A DNA stretch of 64,000 nucleotides. Origin: an uncultured Clostridia bacterium (GTDB taxonomy: Bacteria > Bacillota > Clostridia > Oscillospirales > Acutalibacteraceae). The stretch lies in assembly GCA_947598155.1 (NCBI GenBank), contig CANQFC010000004.1, positions 1 through 64,000 on the forward strand. Reading direction: 5' to 3'. Made by a program: the position numbers and the translations under genes. Positions 30,776 to 40,180 of the stretch are shown here, piece by piece. The notes below the pieces were generated by a model. The model ran no database searches, had not been told where the DNA came from, and saw only the letters and a program-made list of their open reading frames with translations. The stretch's first letter is position 1. Each line of letters opens with the position of its first letter.

Positions 30776-31195
30776 ATGAAGCTGAGTAAAAAGGAGATAC
30801 AAGAGTATTTAAAGCTGATTTGCGCCTTTTGCCTTATATTGCTGATGTATGCCTTATGCACAGGCTGTCCAATCAAGCTTTTAACAGGCGTTTCGTGCGC
30901 CGGCTGCGGAATGTCCAGAGCATATTTAAGTTTACTTCATCTTAATTTTCGGGAAGCGTTTCATTTTCATCCGCTGTTTATCTGCCCTATCGTTTTTATC
31001 GCGGTTTTCATAATGACAAAATTCGGGTTTTCGCAAAAAAAAGCTAAGTCAATATACTGTATTATGCTTTTTCTCTTTATCGGCGTTTACGTTTACAGAA
31101 TGGCGAACCCGAACGACGGTATTGTGGTTTTTGAGCCGCAGAACGGGCTTATTTTTAAAACGGTAAACTTTTTTATTTCCATTGTCAAAAATTAA
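30776..31195 (+). CDS. DUF2752 membrane protein
   Basis: The protein of about 139 residues has the DUF2752 signature (CPIKLLTGVSCAGCGMSRA, then AFHFHPLFICP) and three to four hydrophobic helices. The conserved CxGCG motif is cysteine-rich and suggests metal or redox chemistry, but no function is established. I place the start at ATG 30776; GTG 30767 is in frame. Its stop runs into a terminator shared with the convergent chromate transporter. Confidence 0.88.
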   Translation: MKLSKKEIQEYLKLICAFCLILLMYALCTGCPIKLLTGVSCAGCGMSRAYLSLLHLNFREAFHFHPLFICPIVFIAVFIMTKFGFSQKKAKSIYCIMLFLFIGVYVYRMANPNDGIVVFEPQNGLIFKTVNFFISIVKN

Positions 31196-31223
31196 AGGCG
31201 CGTCTAAAGACGCGCCTTTTTTT
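31194..31223. terminator. bidirectional terminator
   Basis: AAAGGCGCGTCT (31194-31205) pairs with GACGCGCCTTT (31209-31219) around AAA, with T-runs. It serves the convergent DUF2752 and chromate transporter genes. Confidence 0.88.
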
Positions 31224-31231
31224 AGATTGTT

Positions 31232-31804
31232 TTACAGCGGCAGCTTTAATGCGTATCCGAAAATAATTCCGACGGCGGCGGATGCCGTTATTATTTTTAT
31301 CGGATGAACTTTTTTAAGTGCCAGCACCGTCATTATGACGCATACGGCCGCGGAAATGTAAAATTCAACACTGTTAAATACGGAAAGCGAAAATCCGTCC
31401 TCAAAAAATGCGGTAATCGCAAGTGAGAGAGCTGCTGAAGCTATAAGTCCTATGGCGGCGGGCCGAAGCCCCGTCATACACCCTTTTACAACCTTGTTTT
31501 TCTTGAATTTTTCATAAAATACCGCTACAAGCAGTATTATAATAAACGACGGGAGCACAACGCCGAGTGTGGCGCAGAACGCGCCGAATACCCCGCCCTT
31601 TTCCGTTCCTATGAATGTAGCCATATTTATCGCAAAAGGCCCGGGCGTGCTTTCCGAAACTGCGACGAAGTTCATAATTTCGGTATTAGTGAGCCAACCG
31701 TTTTTAAGCACTTCCGACTGAATAAGAGGAAGCATTGCGTAACCGCCGCCAAAAGTGAATAAACCTATTTCAAAAAATGTCAGGAAAAGTTTAAGATAAA
31801 TCAT
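31232..31804 (-). CDS. chromate transporter, short-chain subunit
   Basis: The 190-residue CHR-family protein begins with FFEIGLFTFGGGYAMLPLIQ and has AVSESTPGPFAINMATFIG, the two signature motifs of chromate transporters, with about six helices. It is one half of a split (short-chain) CHR transporter; the partner is encoded by the overlapping gene upstream. Members export chromate or related oxyanions, but in anaerobes the real substrate is not established. Confidence 0.93.
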   Translation of the reverse strand: MIYLKLFLTFFEIGLFTFGGGYAMLPLIQSEVLKNGWLTNTEIMNFVAVSESTPGPFAINMATFIGTEKGGVFGAFCATLGVVLPSFIIILLVAVFYEKFKKNKVVKGCMTGLRPAAIGLIASAALSLAITAFFEDGFSLSVFNSVEFYISAAVCVIMTVLALKKVHPIKIITASAAVGIIFGYALKLPL

Positions 31805-32366
31805 CGTTCGCCCTCCTGCTGATTATTATGCTTGTAACAAGTCCAAACAAGGCGCATCCGATAAGGACAAGCAAAATGCTGACGTCAAAAATCGCCGCAA
31901 ATATAAACGACGCTCCCATAACAATATATGAAACGGGATTTTTCGGCACTTGTTTGTACATTGAAACAAGCCCTTTTATTATCAACGCCAAAACGCCTGC
32001 CCGTACCCCGAAAAAGGCAAATTTAACGCCTTTATAATCATTGAAATTTTTAAGTAAATACGCTATAAACGTGATAATTATAAACGACGGCAAAACTACG
32101 CCGAACGTTGACGCGAACGCCCCCCAAAAACCTGCGACCTTAAATCCGACAAAGGTAGCCGAATTAACCGCGATAGGCCCAGGCGTACTCTCCGCTATCG
32201 CAATAATATCAAGAATATCGTCCTCCGTTATCCACTTCTTTTTATCGGCAATTTCCTTTTGAATAAGCGGTATCATAGCGTAACCGCCGCCAAAAGTGAA
32301 TGCGCCTATTTTTAAAAAGGTCACAAATAAAAGCCATATTTTATTGAGCTTTTCCCGTTTTTTCAT
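31791..32366 (-). CDS. chromate transporter, short-chain subunit (partner)
   Basis: The 191-residue paralogue carries the same motifs (FLKIGAFTFGGGYAMIPLIQ, AIAESTPGPIAVNSATFVG). I chose the start at 32366 because GGAGG lies 6 bases before it. It overlaps the downstream gene by 14 bases, and the pair would form the heterodimeric transporter. Transcription is leftward from near 32,400. Confidence 0.93.
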   Translation of the reverse strand: MKKREKLNKIWLLFVTFLKIGAFTFGGGYAMIPLIQKEIADKKKWITEDDILDIIAIAESTPGPIAVNSATFVGFKVAGFWGAFASTFGVVLPSFIIITFIAYLLKNFNDYKGVKFAFFGVRAGVLALIIKGLVSMYKQVPKNPVSYIVMGASFIFAAIFDVSILLVLIGCALFGLVTSIIISRRANDDLS

Positions 32367-32437
32367 ACGATTCCTCCGTTTTTGCAATTTTTATTATTAT
32401 ACACAATGGGAATACATAATTCAATACCGCCGCTCAC

Positions 32438-32466
32438 TTGAATAAGAAATATTTATCTGCTATAAT
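32438..32466 (+). promoter_or_regulatory. sigma-A promoter for the HAD phosphatase
   Basis: TTGAAT (32438-32443) and TATAAT (32461-32466) are separated by 17 bases. Confidence 0.7.
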
Positions 32467-32537
32467 ATAATTTAACAAGATGTTCCCGCCTTCTGAGGCA
32501 AACTCCCTATTGAACAAATACAGACAAGGAACGGCAA

Positions 32538-33224
32538 ATGTTTATGATAAAAGCGGTTTTTATTGATATTGACGATACCTTGCTTGATTTCGGCAAATGT
32601 TCCGAATACGCAATGCGCGAAAGCTATCGGGATTTCGGTATTAAATTCAGCAAATTTATGTTTCCCGTTTTCTCGGAAATAAATGCTGAGCTTTGGCGCA
32701 GACTTGAAAAGGGCGAAATTACAAAAAATGAAATTTACGGCAAACGCTGGGGTATAATTTTGGCTGAATTCGGTATTACACACATTGACGGTAACGAATT
32801 TGAGAACCGTTTTCAGAAACATATCTGCGACAGCGCCGAAAAAGTTGACGGCGCGGAGGAAATACTTAAATATTTGTCGTCAAAATATAAAATTTACGCC
32901 GCCAGCAACGGGCCTCACCAACAGCAAATCAAACGGCTGCGGTCGGCAGAGCTTTTACACTATTTTACCGATGTTTTTACCTCGGAGCTTTTGGGCTTTC
33001 AAAAACCCGACAAGGCTTTTTTTGACGCCTGTCTTTCCAAAACGGACGGCATAAAAAGCGCTGAATCCGTACTTATCGGGGATTCGCTCACCGCCGACAT
33101 TTTGGGCGGAATAAATTGCGGTATGAAAACGGTTTGGTTCAACAAAAATAACCGCGCCGCGAGTGATGATATTATCCCCGACAGAACCGTAAAAGCTTTG
33201 GACGAAATAAAAAATATAATATAG
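32538..33224 (+). CDS. HAD-family phosphatase, YjjG-like nucleotidase
   Basis: The 228-residue protein has HAD motif I FIDIDDTLLDFG with the nucleophilic Asp, motif II AASNG, motif III Lys in GFQKPDKAFF, and motif IV LIGDSLTADI. The subclass resembles YjjG/YfnB, noncanonical pyrimidine nucleotidases. AAGGAA precedes ATG 32538; a second ATG follows 6 bases later. It is a single-gene unit with its own promoter. Confidence 0.9.
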   Translation: MFMIKAVFIDIDDTLLDFGKCSEYAMRESYRDFGIKFSKFMFPVFSEINAELWRRLEKGEITKNEIYGKRWGIILAEFGITHIDGNEFENRFQKHICDSAEKVDGAEEILKYLSSKYKIYAASNGPHQQQIKRLRSAELLHYFTDVFTSELLGFQKPDKAFFDACLSKTDGIKSAESVLIGDSLTADILGGINCGMKTVWFNKNNRAASDDIIPDRTVKALDEIKNII

Positions 33225-33291
33225 CTTTATTCACAAGCATACATAAAACATAACCGTTCGCAAAAAGCAAGCTGAAATAATTTTTCAATAA

Positions 33292-33360
33292 TCGCTTGCC
33301 ACGCCAAGCGGTGGGTAAGGCGCGGCAACAGTCGCAGAAAGTAACCGAAACCCTAATCTT
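33292..33360 (+). repeat. structured intergenic motif copy 2
   Basis: CGCTTGCCACGCC is followed by an AGCGGTGGG hairpin arm, then GGCGCGGCAACAG and TCGCAGAAAGTAACC. It shares this order of short blocks with 27.7 (minus strand), 35.11 and 58.33 kb. It lies in the 363-base gap before the DUF1846 gene, upstream of that gene's promoter. Confidence 0.45.
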
Positions 33361-33400
33361 AATTTTTACGAATCTTTATTGAAAACAGTATATGATTTTC

Positions 33401-33429
33401 TTGAAATACAGCCGTATATCGTTTATAAT
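33401..33429 (+). promoter_or_regulatory. sigma-A promoter for DUF1846, with 150-base leader
   Basis: TTGAAA (33401-33406) and TATAAT (33424-33429) are separated by 17 bases. The leader that follows contains TGCGGA (about 33447) complementary to TCCGCA (about 33500), which could close a structured domain. I could not match it to a known riboswitch. Confidence 0.7.
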
Positions 33430-33587
33430 TCAATAAGGGGCTGTGTGCGGAAACATTGACGGGATATTAGAGATACTGCTCTAAGCGCCGACAGCGTCCG
33501 CAATATATATTTTGGTTCTTGACGCGTTACAGAAAAAAGAAAGACGTAAAAAACCGAGGAAAGTAACATCCAAAGAGGAGAATGAAT

Positions 33588-35072
33588 ATGGCAAAAGCAG
33601 GATTTGACAACGACAAATACCTCCGAATGCAATCGGAGCATATCAAAGAAAGGATAAACCAGTTCGGCGGTAAACTGTACCTTGAATTCGGCGGTAAAAT
33701 TTTTGACGATTATCACGCTTCAAGGGTTTTGCCGGGCTTTTTGCCCGACAGTAAGATGAAAATGCTTCTTCAGCTCAAAGACAGCGCTGAAATGATTATC
33801 GCCATCAACGCCAACGACATTGAGAAAAACAAAATAAGGGGCGATATTGGCATTACTTATGACCTTGACGTTCTCCGTCTTATGGATATATACAAGAGCT
33901 TTGGGCTTCGCATTTGCGGAGTTGTCCTCACTCAATTCGGCTCTCAGCCGGCGGCAATTAAATTTGAGGAAAAGCTTGCGGGGCTCGGCATTAAAACCTA
34001 TCGGCATTACAAAATAGAAAATTATCCGAATGATATTCAGCTAATAGTGAGCGACAAAGGCTACGGCAAAAACGATTACATAGAAACGACTCAGCCGCTT
34101 GTGGTTGTGACCGCTCCTGGCCCGGGAAGCGGCAAAATGGCGGTTTGTCTTTCTCAGCTTTACCACGAGCAAAAGCGCGGTATAGAGGCAGGATATGCAA
34201 AATTTGAGACGTTTCCCATTTGGAATCTTCCCCTCAAACACCCCGTTAACCTTGCTTATGAGGCTGCAACGACCGACCTTAACGATGTAAATATGATTGA
34301 CCCGTTCCACTTGGAGGCATACGGCAAGACGACGGTAAATTACAACAGGGACATTGAGATTTTTCCTGTACTTAATGAAATATTTGAGCGGATTTACGGC
34401 GTTTCGCCTTATAAATCGCCCACCGATATGGGGGTTAATATGGCGGGTAACTGCATTTTTGACGACGACGCGGTTAAAGAGGCGTCAAAGCAAGAGGTTA
34501 TCCGCAGGTATTACAAGGCGCTTGTCAAAAAGAAAAACGGCGACAATGTCGCAAACGAAATTTACAGTCTTGAGCTTTTAATGAAACAGCTTGAAATTAC
34601 GCCCGAATACAGAAAATGTGTTGAGCCTGCTTTAAAGAAAAGCGAGGAAACGGGCGCGCCCGCAGCCGCCATTGAGCTTTCGGACGGCACAGTTGTTTTG
34701 GGCAAGACGTCTTCACTGCTGGGAGCCTCGTCTGCCGCTCTTCTAAACGCACTTAAACACATTGCGGGTATCAGCAAAGATATTGATTTAGTTTCGCCTA
34801 TTGTTATTGAGCCCATTCAGGACCTAAAATTAAACCATCTTGGCAACAGAAATCCTCGGCTTCACACAGACGAAGTTTTAATTGCCCTCTCAATTTCAGC
34901 CGCAACAAATCCCACTGCCGAAAAGGCAATGCAGGCGCTTCAAAATCTTAAAGGCTGTGAAATGCATTCAACGGTTATTTTGGCGGACGTCGACATTCAC
35001 ACGCTCGGCAAGCTCGGCATAAATGTAACCTGCGAGCCTGCAAGGCAAAAAAAGAGCTATTACAATAAATAA
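33588..35072 (+). CDS. DUF1846 family protein
   Basis: The 494-residue cytosolic protein has the conserved DUF1846 start AGFDNDKYLRMQSEHIKERI and signature segments HASRVLPGF, VTAPGPGSGKMAVCLSQLYH and NLAYEAATTDLNDVNMIDPF. The Gly-rich GPGSGK segment looks like a nucleotide-binding loop. Structures of family members are known but the reaction is not. GAGGAG 7 bases before 33588 decides this start over ATG 33582. Long leader and own promoter indicate a monocistronic unit. Confidence 0.93.
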   Translation: MAKAGFDNDKYLRMQSEHIKERINQFGGKLYLEFGGKIFDDYHASRVLPGFLPDSKMKMLLQLKDSAEMIIAINANDIEKNKIRGDIGITYDLDVLRLMDIYKSFGLRICGVVLTQFGSQPAAIKFEEKLAGLGIKTYRHYKIENYPNDIQLIVSDKGYGKNDYIETTQPLVVVTAPGPGSGKMAVCLSQLYHEQKRGIEAGYAKFETFPIWNLPLKHPVNLAYEAATTDLNDVNMIDPFHLEAYGKTTVNYNRDIEIFPVLNEIFERIYGVSPYKSPTDMGVNMAGNCIFDDDAVKEASKQEVIRRYYKALVKKKNGDNVANEIYSLELLMKQLEITPEYRKCVEPALKKSEETGAPAAAIELSDGTVVLGKTSSLLGASSAALLNALKHIAGISKDIDLVSPIVIEPIQDLKLNHLGNRNPRLHTDEVLIALSISAATNPTAEKAMQALQNLKGCEMHSTVILADVDIHTLGKLGINVTCEPARQKKSYYNK

Positions 35073-35109
35073 TTACTAAACACAGAAAGACTTACCCATT
35101 CAATAAGTG

Positions 35110-35143
35110 ACTTGCCCCGTCATTAAACGGGCGCAGAAAGGGG
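35110..35143 (+). repeat. structured intergenic motif copy 3
   Basis: GACTTGCCCCGTCATTAAAC is followed by GGGCGCAGAAAGG, ending at the next gene's ribosome binding site. CCCCGT/ACGGGC can form the variable hairpin. It is the shortest of the four related copies. Confidence 0.4.
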
Positions 35144-35150
35144 TTTAACT

Positions 35151-37139
35151 ATGAAAAAGGCAATTTCGTTTATTCTTGCGGCGGCAATAATTCTTTCGGC
35201 GGCGTCTTTTTGCGTTTTCGGTACGGCCGAAAAAACTCCCGTAATAATTTTGCAGGGATACAGCGGTCCTACTCTTATTAACACAGATACAGGCGAACAG
35301 GTATGGGGACTTGATTTTAACAAAGTGGGCGAACGCGTTAAAGAAGAAATTCCTAATCTTTTAGCAAATGTCACTAACGAAGACGCTTTGGTTGACATAA
35401 TCGGCAGTGTTCTGCTTGAACAGCTTGAGCCTATCGCCTGCAACCCGGACGGTTCCTCAAAATACAATGTTGAATGTTATCCTCAGGGAGCAAAAAATAA
35501 CAGGCTTTCGGTTCTGCGTGAAAACGGCGGAAATTATATTCCCGAAAAGGAACTTGTCGATATTATTGCCGACAAGATAGGCGAAGAAAATGTGTTTATA
35601 TTCGTCTGCGACTGGAGAAAGGGTCAAATTGATTACGCCGATGAAATAGATAAATTCATTCAAGAGGTCAAAGAGCTTACTGGCAGTAATAAGGTCGATT
35701 TATTCGGACTCAGCCACGGCGGTCAGTGCGGCGCTTCATACCTATACTATTACGGATATAAGCAGGACGTCAGAAAAGCTATGCTTACAAGCCCTGCCAT
35801 TGGCGGAACGTCAATCGTGGGCGAGCTGTTCTGCGGAAACAGCGTCGACATAAATTATGAGACTATCGTTAAGTTCGTTGAGCAAGGTACCCAAACCGAA
35901 GAAAACTGGGAACAGCTCGTCGGAATTATAGGCATTGACCGTCTGAATCCCCTGCTTAACAGAGTTTTACAGGAATATGCTTTAGATTTTGCGAAATATT
36001 TTACCAGTCTTTGGGATTTTGTTCCGTTAGATTATTTTGAAGACGCAATGGCGCATATAGCCCTTGACCCCATTGAAAGCGCCGCTATTATTGAAAAAAC
36101 AACAGCTTATCATACCGACGCAATGGCCAATATGAGTGAGGGGCTAAAAAAAGCGCAAAAAGCGGGAACTCAAATCGGCATAATAACCTGCACAGGCGCC
36201 GAGTCGTTTGCGGGCAACGGAAACAATTCCGATTATGTTATAGACGTATATACCTCATCAGGAGCGTTATGCGCCGATATAGGTGAAAAATTTGAAAAAG
36301 GTTATAAGCCGCTCTTTAAGACCTGCTCCAACAGCAAGCATTATCATATCTCGCCTGATTTCGATATAGACGCTTCCTGCGCGTATTTACCCGACAACAC
36401 TTGGTTTGTCAAGGGTCAGTACCACGGAATGTATGTGTTTGACTCATACACACGAGGACTTGTTTTAAATTTCCTCTACGGAAATTTAAAGAATGTTTTT
36501 TCGGATCCAAGCTACCCTCAGTTTAACGCGTCGCAAAACTCCGCCGACGGACTGTATATCCGCTTTGACAACACAAGCTTTGGCTATCACACAAAAAATG
36601 ACGCTAAGCTTGTTGTTAAAAATCTTTCAGCTAACTCGGACGCAATTATTTGGAGCATAAATATAGACGGAGCGGATTTTTCGGTCGATTACAGCAGAGC
36701 GCAGAGCATTGCAAGAGGGCAAATTGCAACGTTTGATATTGCGGAAGGTAATTTTGACGAATACGAGCTTCCGTTTACGGTTACAGTTAAATATTCCCTA
36801 AAAAACAGTCAGCTTACCTACATAACTCAGAGTGTTAATTTTACTCCGCTGACTGATAATCAGGCAAGTTTGTATTCTTATCTCACAAACCCTGCTGAGG
36901 TTCTCCCCGATGTTTATGATGAACCCACTGCGCCGCCTGAGGAGACGGTAACCGAGACAGACCCTGAAACTAATCCGCCTGAGGAAGATAAAGCGCCGTC
37001 AAACGCAGAAAGCGGCAATATTCCGAATACGAACCGTGGGAGCAAAACGGCGGTTGCCGCGGCATTCGGAATGATTGTTTTGACGTCAGTTACGGCAGGC
37101 GCCGCAATTATTTTCCGCAAACGAAAAGCGACTGAATAA
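35151..37139 (+). CDS. surface-anchored LCAT-like alpha/beta hydrolase
   Basis: The 662-residue protein has a signal peptide (KKAISFILAAAIILSAASFC), a lipase/acyltransferase-like alpha/beta hydrolase domain (about 28-455) with VIILQGYSGPTL as the oxyanion segment, the nucleophile elbow GLSHGGQ near residue 187, and candidate His in KGQYHGMYVFD. A beta-rich domain (about 470-590) follows, then an acidic Pro/Thr stalk (PTAPPEETVTETDPETNPPE) and a C-terminal membrane helix with a basic tail (FRKRK). It is therefore a membrane-tethered extracellular esterase, lipase or acyltransferase. The substrate is unknown. No sortase LPxTG motif is visible. Confidence 0.88.
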   Translation: MKKAISFILAAAIILSAASFCVFGTAEKTPVIILQGYSGPTLINTDTGEQVWGLDFNKVGERVKEEIPNLLANVTNEDALVDIIGSVLLEQLEPIACNPDGSSKYNVECYPQGAKNNRLSVLRENGGNYIPEKELVDIIADKIGEENVFIFVCDWRKGQIDYADEIDKFIQEVKELTGSNKVDLFGLSHGGQCGASYLYYYGYKQDVRKAMLTSPAIGGTSIVGELFCGNSVDINYETIVKFVEQGTQTEENWEQLVGIIGIDRLNPLLNRVLQEYALDFAKYFTSLWDFVPLDYFEDAMAHIALDPIESAAIIEKTTAYHTDAMANMSEGLKKAQKAGTQIGIITCTGAESFAGNGNNSDYVIDVYTSSGALCADIGEKFEKGYKPLFKTCSNSKHYHISPDFDIDASCAYLPDNTWFVKGQYHGMYVFDSYTRGLVLNFLYGNLKNVFSDPSYPQFNASQNSADGLYIRFDNTSFGYHTKNDAKLVVKNLSANSDAIIWSINIDGADFSVDYSRAQSIARGQIATFDIAEGNFDEYELPFTVTVKYSLKNSQLTYITQSVNFTPLTDNQASLYSYLTNPAEVLPDVYDEPTAPPEETVTETDPETNPPEEDKAPSNAESGNIPNTNRGSKTAVAAAFGMIVLTSVTAGAAIIFRKRKATE

Positions 37140-37153
37140 TTTACAGATTTTAA

Positions 37154-37189
37154 AAAAAGACCGAGCAGTAAGCGCTGTTCGGTCTTTTT
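37154..37189. terminator. bidirectional terminator
   Basis: AAAAAGACCGAGCAG pairs with CTGTTCGGTCTTTTT with one wobble. It separates the convergent hydrolase and mannosidase genes. Confidence 0.85.
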
Positions 37190-37228
37190 ACTTAATAAGC
37201 TGATTTATTTGTCCTTTTTGCCGTCAAA

Positions 37229-40165
37229 TCAAATCATAATTCCGACTGTTAAAATCTCAAACGGAGAATACTCAAGCGTTGTAGCCTCACCTATTACATC
37301 TTCAAGCATATTGAGTATTTTCACTTTGCCCGAAAGCTCAATTCTCCCCCTCTTGCCGTTTTGCTCGGAAAGGCGTATAACTATCATTTTTCCGTTTTCC
37401 GACATTTTCATTGTCTGTAAGAAAAGCTCACCGAATGAATTTTCGCAGGTAAGGTCGGCTTTTACCAAGGGAATGTTATATTCATATGCTATATTGTTAA
37501 TTTCCGCCGTAACAAAATCCTTCGGATGCGGATAAATCATATAGCAAAACTCGTGACGGCCCATATCGCTTTCAATATCGGGGCGGATTGTTGAACGCAA
37601 AAGGCTGAGCGACGCTGAATTTTCGTAAAATCCAACCCCGTATTTTGACTCGTTAATTACCGCTATCCCACCGTCAGTTTCGGCCATATCGAACCACTTA
37701 TGGTGACAAACCTCAAACCGAGCCTGCTGCCAAGAGGTATTTCGGTGTGTTTCACGCTTAATAAAGCCCGCGCCTAAATCGCACACTGCCTCACGGGTAA
37801 GTACGTTGCAGTCAAACTGAGCCTTTGCAAGAACGTGCTTTTCGTGCCAGTCAACCTGGTTTTCGACTTCAATTCCCCGAGACTGGCGGAACACTCTGAT
37901 AATTCTCTTCCAAACGCTCTTTTCCGTGCCGATAACTACCTCAAACGCGGCGCACTCACTGCTTTTTTCTATCGTTTTCAGCGGTGAAATTATTCTGTAC
38001 GGCACCTCTTTTTCCTTATAATTCGGCAAAATATCCCACGCGTCATAAACTCCGGGGTTGTCCTTGTAAAGCTTTAATTTATTAAATTCGCCGTTAGTCC
38101 ACTCCCTTTTGAGCTCTCGGTCATAAAGACTTTCTATACTGCCGTCCTTATTAAATTTAATTTTGTAAAACGGCGTTGTAACGTAATCTCCGATTTCACA
38201 CCATTCGCCTGCAAAGGTACGCCACGGAATTTCACCAGAGCTTAAAGCGGCAAGATTCGGAATTACCCAATTCCCCTTAACGCCCAATCTCTCGCTGTGA
38301 CCGTTCACGTCTTCTATAAACGTCAGGTGTTCCCGCTTAAAGTTAAGTGAATTAAAATATTTCTCTCCCGTACCGATAACGCTTTCAAGGCGCGCGTCTA
38401 CTTCGTTCAGCTCTTTTACGGTATCCAGAAATACCGGGTGAATATGACTGCCCGGCAAAATATCGTGGAACTGATTTGTCAGCAAAATTTTGTAGCAATC
38501 CCTTATTTCGCCGTAAGGATATTCGGCGCCCTTTAAAAATTTAAGAGTAGATATAATTTCAGCCTCGCGGAGCTTATATTCAAGCCTGCGGTTTAATCTT
38601 TTAAGGTCGGATTTTGTTGTGAACGTGCCTCTGTGCATTTCAAGGTACAGCTCTCCGTCCCACTTTTCAAGATTTTGGTTTCCGTCAAAGTTTTTATGCA
38701 AAAACTCGCTTCCTCCCAAGTGCTCGGTTTTCGGCATTGCCGAGACTTTTGGGAATCGGTGCATAAGCTCAATCATTTCTTCTGTGACGCCGCTTCCGCC
38801 GTCGCCGTAGCCAAACATCTGAAGAGTCTGACCCCCGGTGTTTTTGTCCTGATACGCGTCCCAATTTTCCTGTACTCCGCTCGGCGCGTTCCACGTTATA
38901 AAATGAGTGGGAGGAACGCAGGCGTAAACCTCGCTTCCGTCAATTCCCCTCCAAATAAAGTTATTGTGCGGAAAACGGTTTGTATCGTTCCAAGTTGACA
39001 TTTTATTTGAAACAAAGTATTTTACTCCGCTTTTAAGAAGAATCTGCGGTAAAATCCAGCTATTGCCGAAAACATCGGGGAGCCAAGCGTTATCAACGGT
39101 TTTTCCGAACTTTTCACGGTAATAGCTCTGGCCGTAAAGGCATTGTCTTATAAGGCTTTCCGCCGAGGGAATGTTGCAGTCGGGCTCAACATACATAGCG
39201 CCGACCGGCTCAAACCTGCCGCTTGAGATTTTCTCTTTGAGCTCCTCAAAGACCTCAGGATAATACTTTTCTAGCATTTCATAGGTCTGCGGCTGAGTGT
39301 GGGTATATTTAAAATCGGGATAGCGGTCCATTAAACGGAGCTGAATAAGTACGGTGCGCAGATTTTTCTGTACCGAATGAATCCTGCGCCAATAATACGC
39401 CAAATCAAGATGAGAATGGGCTACAAGCGCTACATCGCCGCTCCCCTTATAATCGTCGTTTGCGAAAATTACGTCATTTACATATTTTCGGGCATTTTCT
39501 ATATCCTCATTTTTAACGTCGTCAAAATCAATTAAATTGAGCGCGTTGTTAAGCTCACGGTTTATGAACGCTCTGTAATCCTCGTTAAAGGATTCGCTTT
39601 TCGCTATATCGAGCAGCAGTTCCAAATCGTAAACCAAATCAAGCGCGGTATGATTTATCACCGCTAAATAAGCGCCCTCGAAAATCTGGCGGCACCCCCT
39701 TACGGAAAGGCTCTCGGGATTTCGCTCGTCATCGGGCTTTGAACGGTTATATCCCTCCATCTCAAAGTGAAGAGACGTACTGCCGTCTATGTAAGGGGTC
39801 AGCAAAATTCTTTCTCTGTTAGGGTCCACTCCGCCAACGTATTTGCCGTTGCATTTTACAATAATCTCAGCGGCGGTTTTGAGAGAAAACCAAAGCTCCC
39901 TGCCCCTGAATTTTTCGGGTACAAAAACATCCGCCTCGAAAAACGCGGTGCCGTCAGGGGTAAAATACATATCGCCTTTTTTAAGGGGCTGCCACCCCTC
40001 GGGGTAAAATTCGTAATCGTTTTCACCCGTCTGACGTGCATTTCTTACTTTTATGTTCTCTATTTCAAATTTATCTTCATATATATACCGCTTTAACCAA
40101 CCGAAGCGAAGGTCTGTCCACTCCTCGGGGCGCATACTTCTGCGGATTACTTTTATGTGTGCCAT
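37229..40165 (-). CDS. GH38 alpha-mannosidase
   Basis: The 978-residue glycosidase has an N-terminal beta domain, then the GH38 catalytic domain with zinc ligands in AHSHLDLAYYW near residue 250 and the catalytic nucleophile Asp in WLPDVFGNS near residue 362. A long C-terminal beta-sandwich region follows (FNKLKLYKDNPGVYDAWDIL). It hydrolyses alpha-mannosides with retention. No signal peptide is visible, so it acts on imported oligosaccharides. It heads a leftward group with a NifU-like protein and phosphoglucomutase, close to a GH36 enzyme, which indicates glycan catabolism. Confidence 0.95.
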   Translation of the reverse strand: MAHIKVIRRSMRPEEWTDLRFGWLKRYIYEDKFEIENIKVRNARQTGENDYEFYPEGWQPLKKGDMYFTPDGTAFFEADVFVPEKFRGRELWFSLKTAAEIIVKCNGKYVGGVDPNRERILLTPYIDGSTSLHFEMEGYNRSKPDDERNPESLSVRGCRQIFEGAYLAVINHTALDLVYDLELLLDIAKSESFNEDYRAFINRELNNALNLIDFDDVKNEDIENARKYVNDVIFANDDYKGSGDVALVAHSHLDLAYYWRRIHSVQKNLRTVLIQLRLMDRYPDFKYTHTQPQTYEMLEKYYPEVFEELKEKISSGRFEPVGAMYVEPDCNIPSAESLIRQCLYGQSYYREKFGKTVDNAWLPDVFGNSWILPQILLKSGVKYFVSNKMSTWNDTNRFPHNNFIWRGIDGSEVYACVPPTHFITWNAPSGVQENWDAYQDKNTGGQTLQMFGYGDGGSGVTEEMIELMHRFPKVSAMPKTEHLGGSEFLHKNFDGNQNLEKWDGELYLEMHRGTFTTKSDLKRLNRRLEYKLREAEIISTLKFLKGAEYPYGEIRDCYKILLTNQFHDILPGSHIHPVFLDTVKELNEVDARLESVIGTGEKYFNSLNFKREHLTFIEDVNGHSERLGVKGNWVIPNLAALSSGEIPWRTFAGEWCEIGDYVTTPFYKIKFNKDGSIESLYDRELKREWTNGEFNKLKLYKDNPGVYDAWDILPNYKEKEVPYRIISPLKTIEKSSECAAFEVVIGTEKSVWKRIIRVFRQSRGIEVENQVDWHEKHVLAKAQFDCNVLTREAVCDLGAGFIKRETHRNTSWQQARFEVCHHKWFDMAETDGGIAVINESKYGVGFYENSASLSLLRSTIRPDIESDMGRHEFCYMIYPHPKDFVTAEINNIAYEYNIPLVKADLTCENSFGELFLQTMKMSENGKMIVIRLSEQNGKRGRIELSGKVKILNMLEDVIGEATTLEYSPFEILTVGIMI

Positions 40166-40180
40166 TTGTTCTCCCTCCTG

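Noticed and set aside
33292-33360. RNase P, SRP or cobalamin riboswitch RNA
   Set aside because: Short strings such as GAGGAAAG nearby are suggestive, but the conserved core blocks and their order are missing. I list it only as a recurrent unidentified motif.
39767-40096. Plus-strand open frames within the mannosidase region and similar antisense frames in other long genes
   Set aside because: They lie wholly inside well-supported genes on the other strand, have no ribosome binding sites and show no domain pattern.
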